A DNA stretch of 64,000 bases from Teratosphaeria epicoccoides (taxonomy: Eukaryota > Ascomycota > Dothideomycetes > Mycosphaerellales > Teratosphaeriaceae), in NCBI GenBank assembly GCA_021401465.1, contig JADDMT010000001.1, forward strand, positions 1 to 64,000. The letters run 5' to 3'. The notes below the pieces were generated by a model. It had not been told where the DNA came from. It worked only from the letters and a program-made list of their open reading frames with translations, and made no database searches. The translations under genes and the position numbers were made by a program. The number at the start of each line of letters is the position of its first letter. Within the stretch, counting starts at the first letter, position 1. Positions 10,959 through 21,284 of the stretch are shown piece after piece.

Positions 10959-12328
10959 GCGATTGATGGGGTTTTGAAAAGTGATGTGGTGGAGGTGATT
11001 GCTGTCCGACAAGTCGAGAGACGAAGCGGTGGTGGAATGCACGCAACGCTCTTCCCTAATCCTTCTACTGATCAACAAGCAACGACGACAACAAAAGATC
11101 CAGGAAACGACCGCGTGTTCAAGACGAACATGCCCATCATATACCTACCCGGAGACAGCCCATACACCGCCTGCTGTCTCGCCCAGAGTCCGAACCCACC
11201 TGCCGTGGCGCACGCCCCCGGCATTGTCTAACTCCTACTCGTGCATAGACGACTGGGCCAGGATCAGAGAACCAATAGCCTGGCGCAGAAGGCATCGCAT
11301 CGCGCGAGATCCATTGCGTAGATCTGCGCCGCGTGGTTTGGAGACCCCATGGGACACATCCAGGGAGGCAATTGCAGATCCTTCCCGCCGAGTGGAGACG
11401 ACCCGGGCTCGTGAATGAGTTAGGGCAGGTTGAGCAGCCGCCTGCATCCGCTCTGGTTCAACGCGGATTGCACGCCGTTGCGCATCAATGTTGTCGTCTC
11501 ACGAAGCGCTCACGCTCACTATCTGCGACATCTAATCGCAGGACGCAAGCATTTGGTGTTCTCGCAGCCACGTCTCAAGCTTTGCCAAGGCGACAAAAGA
11601 GACCCGAGTATAACATCCGATGTACGACGTACCGCGACAACCAGCACTTCAGGCAGATTGCGGCTCCGAACTGCCGTGGCTTCGCACGGGCGTCTGGCAC
11701 CTGCCTGAAGCGGCAAGGCTGCATACGACAAACGCGATTAGCACGACCCCGCACGTGTTGGCTGACATTCTAGCGCCCTGTCTGTGACAGCGATACGAGC
11801 CAGATGCGTGGTCGAGAAGGCGACTTAGCGCCGTGGCAGGATAACCCACGTGCTGCGTCAGTAATGGTCCGTCGCGCACATGGTGGAGATTGGCCTTGGA
11901 GCACACAAGACAGTCTAACAATCGGCGTCCGGCAGCGCTTTGAGCAACAAATCTGACAGGGTCGATGACCTGATATCGGTGTCGTCGCTTTCTTTGCATT
12001 TGGCGGGTCCAGGATCCTGGCTCGCTGCAAACTCCCCCATGGCACGAAGGTGGCGCGCGGAGTTAGCATCCTGGATTTCCGAGAATGCGGAGTGCGGATT
12101 GAGTAGGGCAAGATCGGCATCAAAGTGAAAACGAGATTATACGAGTTGTCCTGCAGATGGTCGACTCGGCTATTGCTCCGCCAATGACGGGTGAGTGGGC
12201 ATATGGCTGTTGAGCACGGTTTGGTATGCTTTCAGAGTGTCACCTTCATCTCATCACGTGTCGCAATATGTCTGTCGCGCCATATGCCCCGAAATACTCG
12301 GCGCAACATTCTTGACACCACCAGTGTC
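10959..12328. other. Gene-free stretch
   Basis: About 1.4 kb upstream of the aquaporin gene and downstream of SUB1. Overlapping frames on both strands reach up to 146 codons but share no coding bias or recognisable motif. I support no gene here. Confidence 0.45.
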
Positions 12329-13064
12329 TCAATCGCCATCCTCATCGTCCGTGGCTGCGTGGTTCGGGCGCATCTTGAACTTTTCCAGCTTCGACGGCTG
12401 GGGCTTTGTGTCTTCCTCCTCGTCTGGCTCCTCTGCCTCGTCTCTCCGTTCCGGCTGATCGACTTCCGCCTCGGTCGCTTCTCCACGATACCTGGGACGC
12501 GACACCGAGATGCCTTTCGACTGGAGGACATTCTCGATCTGTGGGAGCACATCGAGGACCGACGAGAACTGGTCGATGGAGAGCGAGATGCCCTGGCGTC
12601 AAGTCAGTGACGAGACATGGCTGGGGGAGTTTCGGGTGGGTGATGGTACCTTCTTGCCAGGGAGCGATTTGCCTGGGGCAACGGAGTGTCAGTGGTATGC
12701 GCGCAGGAGGAGAGGGAGGGGGGGGGGGCGGGGGGTCAGCAACGAGCTCACCGTCCTTCTCATAGTACTCGCGGATGTTGATCATGGTCGCGCCTCGGTA
12801 GTGCGATATGGCAACACGCCTCGTGCGCGACAACTGCGATGGCCGGATTAGGACAGCAGCAGCAGCAGCACCCGACCACCTCACAGATGCTCATCTCACC
12901 TCCCAAAACTCCGCACCTTCCTCATCCTTCTGCATCTGCAAGTGCGCGTGCGTCGTGCCTGCCTTCTGCTTCACTTGCTCACCACCGCGCTTGGCCTTCT
13001 TGCTCGTGGGCGCATCTTCGACGCAAGCGCCGTCTGACTCGTGATTCTGATCGCGCTTCGGCAT
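12329..13064 (-). CDS. SUB1: Transcriptional coactivator SUB1 / PC4
   Basis: Four exons (12900-13064, 12752-12833, 12650-12672, 12329-12592) give 177 residues. The PC4 single-stranded-DNA-binding domain is rebuilt across three introns: EFWELSRTRRVAISHYRG, then MINIREYYEKDGKSLPGKK, then GISLSIDQFSSVLDVLP. The exon encoding KSLPGKK is only 23 nt long and is bordered by good GT/AG sites. The N-terminus is lysine-rich; the C-terminus is long, acidic and proline-containing (DEAEEPDEEEDTK). Sub1/PC4 binds promoter DNA and RNA polymerase II, helping initiation and protecting the genome during transcription. The first intron contains a CAG/CTG microsatellite at about 12853-12871. Confidence 0.93.
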
Positions 13065-13617
13065 GATGAGGAGTCCTCAGTGCTTGCGGGCAGTACGACT
13101 TGCAGAACGTCTGAAATGGAAGGCACGCGTCGCGTCTCGACGTCATCAATCTCACAGCGTCATGACTCATGAGGTGCCCCTGGAAAAGCTCTCACGTGAC
13201 CCGCCTGTTGCTGTTCATCTACCACATGATATTCCCCCCGTGACTCCCTCATCTCTTGCCTCCTCCACCCACACCCGGCTGGACGCGACAGTCTGATCAT
13301 GAAAGATATCACGGTGGGTCAGTCCTCTCAATTCCCTGCAAGGGACCGCTCAACATGTTAGTCATGGTGTGACAACCGTGTAACACACACAACCACCGCT
13401 CCGGAACCCGCATGGTCAGAGCGTGCCCATCACGCATCTCGCTACTCCTGACGCTACAAACCCTTCAAAACCATCTCGCTTTGCCTCCTGTCTGTCCGCA
13501 CATCTCAACTTTCCCCCGAATACTTCCGTCCACACACACACACACACCTACTCGTCCACTCCTTCCCTCGGCGGACCACCCTTTGCTTGAAACTCACCAC
13601 AACACCCTCCCCTCATC
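13065..13617. promoter_or_regulatory. Divergent promoter SUB1 / secreted protein gene
   Basis: This 553-bp region separates the start of SUB1 (-) from that of the secreted-protein gene (+). It contains a CA dinucleotide repeat at about 13531-13547 and pyrimidine-rich sequence leading to the ATG at 13618, as is common in fungal leaders. I see no clear TATA box. Confidence 0.4.
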
Positions 13618-14133
13618 ATGCATCTCCACACCTTCGAGCTGCTGCTCGCCTCCTTCATCACCACATCCCACACCATCGCCCTCCCACCCCTCCGACCCCG
13701 CGCCCAAGCAGCAATCGACGCCCTCGACCTCTCCTGCGTCTACTTCTGCACCACCGCCAACTGGACCGGAACCTGCCAAAACGTCTGCGGCAGCACAGGA
13801 ATTTGCAGTGGGCCCGCCCCTCCAACTCCACCCGATGACCCCCACTCACTAATACGCCACAGTCGATCTTCCATCGGACCTCGCAGGCCAAGCCAGCTCT
13901 CTGGGACCGAACCGAGGCATCTCAGGCACGCAATTATTCTCGTAAGCAAACTCCCCCCGGTCTGGCCCGTCCGCGTGGACTCACTGCCAAGCAGAGCGGC
14001 CGACTGCAAGGAGAGTGGCGCGTACCTGTCGCCCAGCGGTGCGGAGGACGTGGTGTACCCAGGCTTCGGCAATCTCAGCACGTTCCGGGAAGGCAAGTTT
14101 GACAAGAACGTGCGGAGTTTCATCCTGTATTAG
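13618..14133 (+). CDS. Small secreted cysteine-containing protein, beta/gamma-crystallin-like
   Basis: Three exons (13618-13807, 13863-13941, 13995-14133) give 135 residues. The N-terminus (MHLHTFELLLASFITTSHTIA) is a plausible signal peptide, followed by basic LRPRAQ. The mature part contains CVYFCTTANWTGTCQNVC, then DLPSDLAGQASSLGPNRG, and near the end VVYPGFGNLSTFREGKFDKN. The order VYFC-x-ANxTGTC, SSLGPNRG, PGFxNL and a final FD/SF resembles small fungal secreted proteins with a crystallin-type Greek-key fold; this is recalled similarity, not a search. Both introns (55 and 53 nt) have good borders. A secreted, wall-associated or effector-like role is possible. The last acceptor could be three bases upstream (AAG), adding one residue. 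Confidence 0.7.
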   Translation: MHLHTFELLLASFITTSHTIALPPLRPRAQAAIDALDLSCVYFCTTANWTGTCQNVCGSTGICSGPAPPTPPDDPHSLIRHSRSSIGPRRPSQLSGTEPRHLRHAIILVSKLPPVWPVRVDSLPSRAADCKESGAYLSPSGAEDVVYPGFGNLSTFREGKFDKNVRSFILY

Positions 14134-14782
14134 CTGTGCGGCTCGAAGGGTTCCGTGCTCCGCGGATGGACGACTGTGTGGGATGCGACAGATGTGGGTG
14201 GGGTAACGGTGTTGACGGTCCCATGCGATAAGATTCTGACTTGGGACTCAAGTTGCACAGGATGGGATGGATGGACGGGAGTCCCACGGGATTGGATGGG
14301 TGGGATCGATGTACAGAGCACCATTTTGGCTGGCTCGTCGCGCAGGCTGAATGTGCAAACGTGATGCTGGCGCCGCATAACCAAGCCCTTTTTCATTATG
14401 GTCAGCAACTCCAAAACAGCGCGTGAAACACCAAGATGACCGCGGTGATCGGAGCGCACCTCAAGAACCTCTTTGTCTCGAGAAAACTTCCCAGAAAAGG
14501 ACCTCGTGACAGCAGTAGTATATTAAACATTCAGCTCCTCTATAGACACACCGTCTCACCTCTGTGCCAAACAAAGCATGCATTGCCTTGGACCCACGTC
14601 TCGCACGCGGCTGCTCTGCGCTCGCATCTCATCATGCAAGGATGAAACCAAAAAACGACAATCTGGTATCATCTCGGTCTCACGGATCGCATGACGACAT
14701 CCCACACTCCGCGCTCCAGAAAAATGCCCTGTCGAACGCCATCGCTAAAGAGCTCACATGACACAGGACCGGCGCATCTGCC
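14134..14782. other. Gene-free stretch
   Basis: This is convergent intergenic sequence between the secreted-protein gene and ATG26. Short GGATGG-type imperfect repeats occur around 14260-14310. I see no gene. Confidence 0.45.
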
Positions 14783-17700
14783 TCACGCCCCACGGCCCTT
14801 CCTCGTAATCATCCCACCGAGACTCGCCTGCCGCTTCCCAAGCGACTGCAACCCACTGCGCCCCGGACTCCAGCTCCGCTGCACCGCACTCGTGACCTCC
14901 ACATCCGTCGCATCGCCCTCGTTCTCCACAAACGTCCAACTCTCCTCCTCCACCGCGTCATCCGGTTCCAGCCCTCCCACATCCGGAGCAACCTGCTGCT
15001 TACCCTTGACCTCTGTCCTCTTGATCAAAGTCTTGGCATACTCCAAATCTCTGTAGATCGCCTTGATCGCCGTCCCCACCCCATCCTCCCTCCGAATCTG
15101 CTCGCCCAGCAACCTCGCCCTCGTGCGCATCCGTTCGTCGTGACAAGCGAGCCACAGCGACTTGCCGAGAGTATTGGTGCTGATCCTTCTGAGATGCATA
15201 CCGACCCCAAGGTCCTCAACGCGAGTGGCGAAGAAGAATTGATCGCCGAAGAACGGCTTGATGAGTGTAGGGATGCCGGCGCGTAAGCTCGCACCCGTCG
15301 TGCCGGCTCCACCGTGGTGAACCGCACAGTCAAGTTGGCGGAAGAGCCAGTCGTGCGGTGCGGATTGGATCTGGAAGATGGACTCTGGGAGTTGTATCTC
15401 GGGAAGGGCCGCGGCGTTGTGATCCAGACGATCAGACCAGCCTTTTGACAGGATGCAGCGGACGTCTGCTTTCAGAACAGCATCGACGACCTGTTTAGTC
15501 AGAGCGCGGGAGTCTCCAACCGTTACGGAGCCGAAGCCAATGTAGACAAGCTTCATGTTGTCAGCCCTTGCCTTGTCGATGAAGTCCTGCAGCGTTTTCG
15601 GTGGCCTGAAATTGACACCCTCATCCAGGAACCAGTATCCAGTGACTCGGACCCAATCCGAGAAGTCCAGCGGCGGTACCACCACACTCGGGCTAAAATT
15701 GTAGAGAAAGGGCACTTTGTTAACCTGCAACTTCTCCAAGCCCGTGCTCGGCAGACCCAGCATCTTCCGACGCCAGCGATTGATCGGTCTTGCAGCCATC
15801 TGCCAAAAGACGTTGTCGAACACAGTGTACGTCAGTACGTTGTACGTTCCTCCCATCTTCCGATTTGGAATCGCGAACGCGTGTGGGTAGGCACGAGTGC
15901 GTGTCCAAGGCATAGTGAAGGCGCGGAAGTACGGTATGCCCAGCGCTTCGGCAATGTGAATGCCAGCCATTGTTGAAGGACTTTCGATGAGCAGATCGGA
16001 ACCCTGGCAGGCTTCCCAGGCTGAACAGAGGAGACCGTCAAGCCAGTTTCCGCACTTGGCCTTGGCTTCGTATATGAAAGATGGCGTGAACATGCCGTTG
16101 TCCACGCAGAGTCGCATTAGCTCTGCTGGATCGCCTTCGACCCTCGCGAATTCGATGCCATGACTCTCAACCCAAGGGCCAAACTCCCTATGCGTGGCGA
16201 TCCGCGGTCGATGTCCGTCGGCCATCAAGCCTTTGCAGAGGGCGATGTACGGTTGCACGTCGCCGCGAGATCCGATGGTAAGGCAGGTGACGCGCATGGA
16301 CGTCTCGGGCTTGAAATCCAGAATCGACGCATCCGGGTCGTCGAACAGAATTGGTGGGCCACCGGTATGGTTAAGCGAATCCGAGTCAGAAGAAACTGGA
16401 CGCGAGTATAGCAGTCCATGTTCCGCGGACCCATTTTTCCTTGCCTCTTGTAGGAGGTCGTGCTCATATCTCGCAGACTCCGCATCTTCTTCTTCTTCCT
16501 CTCTCGTCATGATAGCGCTCTCGCCACTGAGAAGCTTTCTGCTGGTAGCATCCAAACGCCTTAACACCGTCACTACGCAGTCGTCTCTCAACCCAAATCC
16601 AGAAAAGTCGAAGAATATCTCCTCGCGACCTCTAATCACGACGACCATTCCTGGAAACTTGAGCCTAAAGCCCTTCTCCTTCTCCACGTTCACTATATTC
16701 TTGAATGCCACCTTCAGCTTCGTCCTTGTGCCATACAGCAAGGAGCGGAAGCAGAAGAATGAGGTTCCCACATAGATCTTGCCATACAGTGGCAGCACGC
16801 GATGGAGCCAGCAGTAGAACACCGCTACCAGCTTCTCGGACTCAGGTAGTGCAAAATGCTCCTGGAATCGCCTCTCGTGTTCTGCATTGTCTAGCTCATC
16901 TTCCTCGCGTTCAGCTTCAGCGTCGATATTATCGCGTTCCGAAGGCCGCAATGCGTGGGACAATTCACTGGGCGCGTAATGCTTCTGTCCGCCAGCGAAA
17001 GCCTGGGAGAATTTGTTATAGTAGTCCTTTGGGCTGCTACCAAGGTACGACATGCCCCTAGTCTTCACACTATCGTAAAGACCCGCGACCTGCTGCAGCG
17101 GCGTTGCGAGAATACTGATGGGCTTGCTCGGACCGGTCGGCATAGGCGAGGGCCTGGACTTGCTGATCGCGTTCGTGGAGTCCAAGCTGTTGCGTCCTGA
17201 AATTGTCGGTGTTCGTTCACTGGAGCCTTTCTGTAACAACGCAATGGGCGTCGTCTGCGTGCGACCAGACATTGGCATTCTTACTGTGGGAGCACCAAAG
17301 GCGCCGTCGCCAGACAGCATCTGACTTGCGGACATGTCGACCTTCGGGCCAGCTAAGGAACCTTCGGCAGCCGTATCAACGGAATCACTTGATTCACGCA
17401 TCGTCGATCCAGAAGTACGGCTGCGACTAAGGCTGGGTCTGCTATGTTCAAAAGAGCTCCGACCACGATTCAAGCTGGGCTGCGGCGAGAACTCTTCAGA
17501 CCTTGCAGATCTGGCGCTCGACCGACTTGTAGATCGGGCAAGCGGCATGAAAGTACTCATAACACCTTCTGTCCCACCTGCTTGACCCTCGCAACTCCAC
17601 CTCGGGCTTCGCTTGCTTGACATCGCTCTTCGCAGCAGCGGCGTTCTTGGTGCCTCGATTGGCTCCTGTCCGCTCAACAGCAGCGCCTCGTCTTCGCATT

Positions 17701-19144
17701 CCAACTTTCCCTTGCTGGCTTCGTTGCCGCTGGTGCGCTTCTTAAGCGACTCCAAGGCTTCCTTACCAGATTCGAAGAAGGTGAAGAAGTAATCATCGAC
17801 CGCATATGTCTCCTCATTGTCGATCACGCGCAACTTGATCGTGTCTGCCATTTCAATGACCGGGTTGCTCTCGACATCGACAACATTTGCGATCGGTATG
17901 CTGATTTTGACACTGTCACCATCGTTGTGTGAACGGAAGATGACCTTCTGCAGTTGTTTGACCCACTCTCGGGCGCTGGTCGCACTATCTGCCTTCAGAC
18001 GATAGACCCTGTTCTCGGTAGTGAGAGCAAAAGACGGGGAGTCTTTCTCGGTCTGGCCCTCCTTGGGCGTCAGCTCAGCCGAAACAGCATATCTCAGGTC
18101 GACGTTGCCTTCTGGGAAATAAGGATCTGTGGCGCTGGCATAATAGCTTAAAACATCCCCCTTGAGGATGAAGTACCTCCGTCTGTATCCCGGTCTGTGT
18201 TTGCCCATTTTTCCAAGATGGCCGGATTTGATCACTTTTGCTGATTTTCTTGGTAGGTATGCGTAGAAGCAGATGTGCCTTGACGTAATATACATGTAGC
18301 CTTGAAGCATGGCGCTCTGTAGGTAGAAGCAGCGGAACTCCTTGCTGACGTCCTCCGGCTCGTTGAGCTGGAACATATCAGCCAGCAGAGTGGGCAAATT
18401 CTGAGCAGCTTTCTTCTCGTTCGGGCGGACCATCTCTCTGCTTCTTCTCGGGGTATTTGACGCGGTCGATGACTCAAGATTGAGCCTTTGCCTGGCCTTG
18501 AACCTTCTGTCGATCAACATAGCCTGATCATTTACGCCTTTAGCACTTGCAGCTCGTTCATGCCTCTCCTCGCCACTCTCCATCGAAGGCTTAGGCGGCA
18601 AGAACTGACTTTGCGTCATCGCCTTGTCACCTTGCGATTCACTTCTCTCTCTAGTCGGCTCTATCAACGCCCGCAAGCTCAGCTTGTGCTTCGTGTTCTT
18701 TGCCTCCTTCTCTTCGGCAGTCCCCTCGCTTTTGGATGCCACCCTTCTCTCCTCTGTACTTGGCCGTCCACTGCCAGACCGACTGCTGGTTTCACCTGCG
18801 GTCTCGGGCTCGCTCTCGCTGTCTTCACTGTCATCCTCCAGGTCCACACCGCCCATAGCAGACCGCCCGATCTCGATCTGCTTCTGCTTGGTCGCTGCGC
18901 TGATGACACCATACAGGCTCTGTTGCACATACTGCCCCTTCGCGGTCCCGGTCGCATCTTCCTCTTCGTCGTCGTCTACCTTAAAGCGGTCTGGTACGTC
19001 CATAGTGACTCTCTTGCGATTTCTTTCACTGCTCTTCGAGATGCGTCTCGCTGAGCGCTCCTGTAGGGAAAATGTTCGTCCGAGAATGCTCTGGCGCAGC
19101 GGTGGCGGGGATGGTGACGGGGATGGTGACGGCGAGGGCACCAT
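14783..19144 (-). CDS. ATG26: Sterol 3-beta-glucosyltransferase ATG26 (UGT51)
   Basis: A single uninterrupted frame of 1453 codons has the full Atg26 architecture. After a disordered serine-rich N-terminus come a first GRAM domain (LADMFQLNEPEDVSKEFRCF), a PH domain (GKHRPGYRRRYFILKGDVLS), a second GRAM region (EKLVAVFYCWLHRVLPLYGK) and a C-terminal family-28-type glycosyltransferase from about residue 1000 (TIGSRGDVQPYIALCKGL; donor-binding HHGGAGTTGASLRAGIPT). The enzyme moves glucose from UDP-glucose to ergosterol; the GRAM and PH domains target membranes and are needed for pexophagy in some fungi. The extreme N-terminus is an SP dipeptide repeat from a 12-bp DNA repeat, so translation could begin further in, for example near MDVPDRFKVDDDE. 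The 3' end continues about 50 residues beyond the catalytic domain. Confidence 0.95.
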   Translation of the reverse strand: MVPSPSPSPSPSPPPLRQSILGRTFSLQERSARRISKSSERNRKRVTMDVPDRFKVDDDEEEDATGTAKGQYVQQSLYGVISAATKQKQIEIGRSAMGGVDLEDDSEDSESEPETAGETSSRSGSGRPSTEERRVASKSEGTAEEKEAKNTKHKLSLRALIEPTRERSESQGDKAMTQSQFLPPKPSMESGEERHERAASAKGVNDQAMLIDRRFKARQRLNLESSTASNTPRRSREMVRPNEKKAAQNLPTLLADMFQLNEPEDVSKEFRCFYLQSAMLQGYMYITSRHICFYAYLPRKSAKVIKSGHLGKMGKHRPGYRRRYFILKGDVLSYYASATDPYFPEGNVDLRYAVSAELTPKEGQTEKDSPSFALTTENRVYRLKADSATSAREWVKQLQKVIFRSHNDGDSVKISIPIANVVDVESNPVIEMADTIKLRVIDNEETYAVDDYFFTFFESGKEALESLKKRTSGNEASKGKLECEDEALLLSGQEPIEAPRTPLLRRAMSSKRSPRWSCEGQAGGTEGVMSTFMPLARSTSRSSARSARSEEFSPQPSLNRGRSSFEHSRPSLSRSRTSGSTMRESSDSVDTAAEGSLAGPKVDMSASQMLSGDGAFGAPTVRMPMSGRTQTTPIALLQKGSSERTPTISGRNSLDSTNAISKSRPSPMPTGPSKPISILATPLQQVAGLYDSVKTRGMSYLGSSPKDYYNKFSQAFAGGQKHYAPSELSHALRPSERDNIDAEAEREEDELDNAEHERRFQEHFALPESEKLVAVFYCWLHRVLPLYGKIYVGTSFFCFRSLLYGTRTKLKVAFKNIVNVEKEKGFRLKFPGMVVVIRGREEIFFDFSGFGLRDDCVVTVLRRLDATSRKLLSGESAIMTREEEEEDAESARYEHDLLQEARKNGSAEHGLLYSRPVSSDSDSLNHTGGPPILFDDPDASILDFKPETSMRVTCLTIGSRGDVQPYIALCKGLMADGHRPRIATHREFGPWVESHGIEFARVEGDPAELMRLCVDNGMFTPSFIYEAKAKCGNWLDGLLCSAWEACQGSDLLIESPSTMAGIHIAEALGIPYFRAFTMPWTRTRAYPHAFAIPNRKMGGTYNVLTYTVFDNVFWQMAARPINRWRRKMLGLPSTGLEKLQVNKVPFLYNFSPSVVVPPLDFSDWVRVTGYWFLDEGVNFRPPKTLQDFIDKARADNMKLVYIGFGSVTVGDSRALTKQVVDAVLKADVRCILSKGWSDRLDHNAAALPEIQLPESIFQIQSAPHDWLFRQLDCAVHHGGAGTTGASLRAGIPTLIKPFFGDQFFFATRVEDLGVGMHLRRISTNTLGKSLWLACHDERMRTRARLLGEQIRREDGVGTAIKAIYRDLEYAKTLIKRTEVKGKQQVAPDVGGLEPDDAVEEESWTFVENEGDATDVEVTSAVQRSWSPGRSGLQSLGKRQASLGGMITRKGRGA
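19097..19140 (+). repeat. 12-bp tandem repeat coding for Ser-Pro
   Basis: Imperfect tandem copies of a ggggatggtgac unit lie at the 5' end of ATG26 and encode the alternating Ser-Pro stretch of its N-terminus on the minus strand. Confidence 0.75.
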
Positions 19145-20001
19145 GCCGGGTGTGACGGTGCGTGAGCTTGCGTTGCTTGCTTGACGTTTGACCCCTCCCG
19201 GCGATTGTCACTCCATTAATCAATCTCGTTCAATATCCACCACTACATCCGGACGTTGTGACGCGGTGTACCACTCAACGCTCTGCCTAGTCTCGTACTT
19301 GCTGTCTGCGAGCTGCGATCCTCGATATAACGCTGCGACTGTCGTAGCTTCACCTCACCGCCCACCTCCTCACACCCTCTCGGCCTTCGACGCCTAAGGC
19401 TGCTCGGCTAGGTGAACCTGTAACAAACCGTATCGTCAGTTTATTCTCTTTATCGCTTCGTTGACGGCAATCAGCAGCGATGGCTACGTGATTAACGGCA
19501 TGGCGATGATGGCTTCCGGTACTCCAGAAACTCCAGCGTCACGTCCAGTCCCCAGGTCCCTAAGGTGTTGCAGCTACAACAGCTGATGAGTGAGCGAATG
19601 TGTGTCAAGGTCACGATGAGATCAAGTCACTCGACATGCACATGCAGCACGATCGGCAAACCGATGGACGGCGTGACCTCACGCGCTAGTGTCTACCACC
19701 CTGTCGGATCCTGCATGCTTTGACATGTGATCATCGTCGGATCTGTTGCCGATCCCGCTGATAAGCGTGGCCAGGCAGCCGAACCATGAGGCAGCAGGAG
19801 GACGACGATTAGAGACGGATGCATAGGAATAGAACATCACTCATTCTCAATACTTCGACTTCATACAGCTATACTACCTAGGCAAGAAACCCTCCATCTT
19901 TGGCAAGTGTTGTATTATTACACAATCACTCCAAGCGCCACCATGCTTGGATACACCAGGACATTGCTACGTCGGAGGCAAGTAGTATGATCAAAGATTG
20001 C
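19145..20001. other. Gene-free stretch
   Basis: This holds the upstream region of ATG26 and the 3' flank of PEP4, which lies on the same strand. I see no ORF with coding character. Confidence 0.45.
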
Positions 20002-21284
20002 TCAAGCCTTTGCCTTGGCAAGACCGACAGCGTTGTTCTCCAAGTCGTAGACCGAGTACCACTTCCTCAAGAAGGCGTCACCGAGGATGGCCAAAGGACC
20101 GGCCGGCTCGGGGATGTCAAAGCCCATGAAGGAGCTGATGCAAGAGCCCTGCACCTCCAAGATGTAGTCGTATGAAGTGATCGAGAAGTTGTAGCCCGAG
20201 AGCGTGAAGGTGAGGTCAGGGAGCGAGTCACGCTTGCTGCACTCTACAGTGTACTGGCCGTTGAATCCCTTCTTGGCGCCAATCTCCTTGTTCAGCAGCT
20301 CAGCAAGAGTGCTTGGGAGAGCAATGAGCGAAGTCCCAGTGTCAAGAATGGCACCAGTGCTGTCGATCTCGGCGGTCTGGTCGCCAAAGGTGATGGCGTC
20401 CAGGTCGACCTCCCAATACGCCTTGCGGCGGAGCGGGATCTTGGTCATCTTGCCGGTGTAGTGGCTTGGGTCGACGCCACCAAAGACCGCCTCGCTCTCG
20501 TCGCCATTGTTCGTGTCAGAGAGGTAAAATGCAAAGACCGCCTCGTCAAGCAGGCCCTGGTTCACCATATTGTAGAACGGCGGCGGGATCTTGTTGACGG
20601 ATATGGTGTCGTAGCCCAAGCCCATGATGCCGTCGAAGCGGCCGAAGGCGAAGGCGAGACCAGGCTCCGCAGTGGCCTCAGCGAAGAGTTGGTTCTTGAT
20701 CGTGACGTCGCCTATGGTGACGGTGTCCTGGCTCACATAGCCTGAGAGCTCGCCAGACCCATACCTGATCTCGAACTCACTTCCATTCTTCTTGTATGTG
20801 CTCGAGTCGCTGTGGTCGTACTTGGAGTGCAAGTAGCAAGCAATGCTGCCGCAGTCCTGGCTGGGGACCCACAAGTTCGATGAGCCAGTGTCCAGCACTA
20901 CCTTGAAATCCTGCGGAGGCGTGCCAATGGAGATCTCACTGAAGTACTGTGCGTTCAGAAAGTTCGAGACCGGCACTGGGTGGCCATCCTTGCCCTTGCT
21001 CGCGTCGATGGAGGTCTCGCGGAACATCGCCTTTTGGTGGTTACTCTGCGGGCGCAAGCCCATATACTTCTGGCCCAGGGCGTGCATGTGGGCGCCCATG
21101 TTGGCATACTCCAGCTGCTCGCTGAGTGGGACCTTCTTGAGACTGTGCCGCCGTCAATCGTCAGCTAAAGCTCTTCGCAATGTTTGCCGCCGCGTCGAAG
21201 CGGATTGGAGACGTACGGCATCTTGTGCACGCCAGCCGACGCTGAACCAGCCAGCGCAGCCGCGAAAGCAATTGAACCCTTCAT
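20002..21284 (-). CDS. PEP4: Vacuolar aspartyl protease (proteinase A)
   Basis: Exons 21217-21284 and 20002-21142 give 402 residues. The start MKGSIAFAAALAGSASAG is a signal peptide. A short propeptide (LKKVPLSEQLEYANMGAHMH) follows, and the mature enzyme begins near GHPVPVSNFLNAQYFSEI. Both catalytic motifs are present (VVLDTGSSNLW and AILDTGTSLIAL), as is the flap tyrosine in IRYGSGELSGYVS. Two cysteine pairs fit the pepsin fold, and likely N-glycosylation sites are visible (NFSIT). The protein is the main acid protease of the fungal vacuole, activating other hydrolases and degrading autophagic cargo. The 74-nt intron after codon 22 sits at a position common in ascomycete orthologues. Confidence 0.95.
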
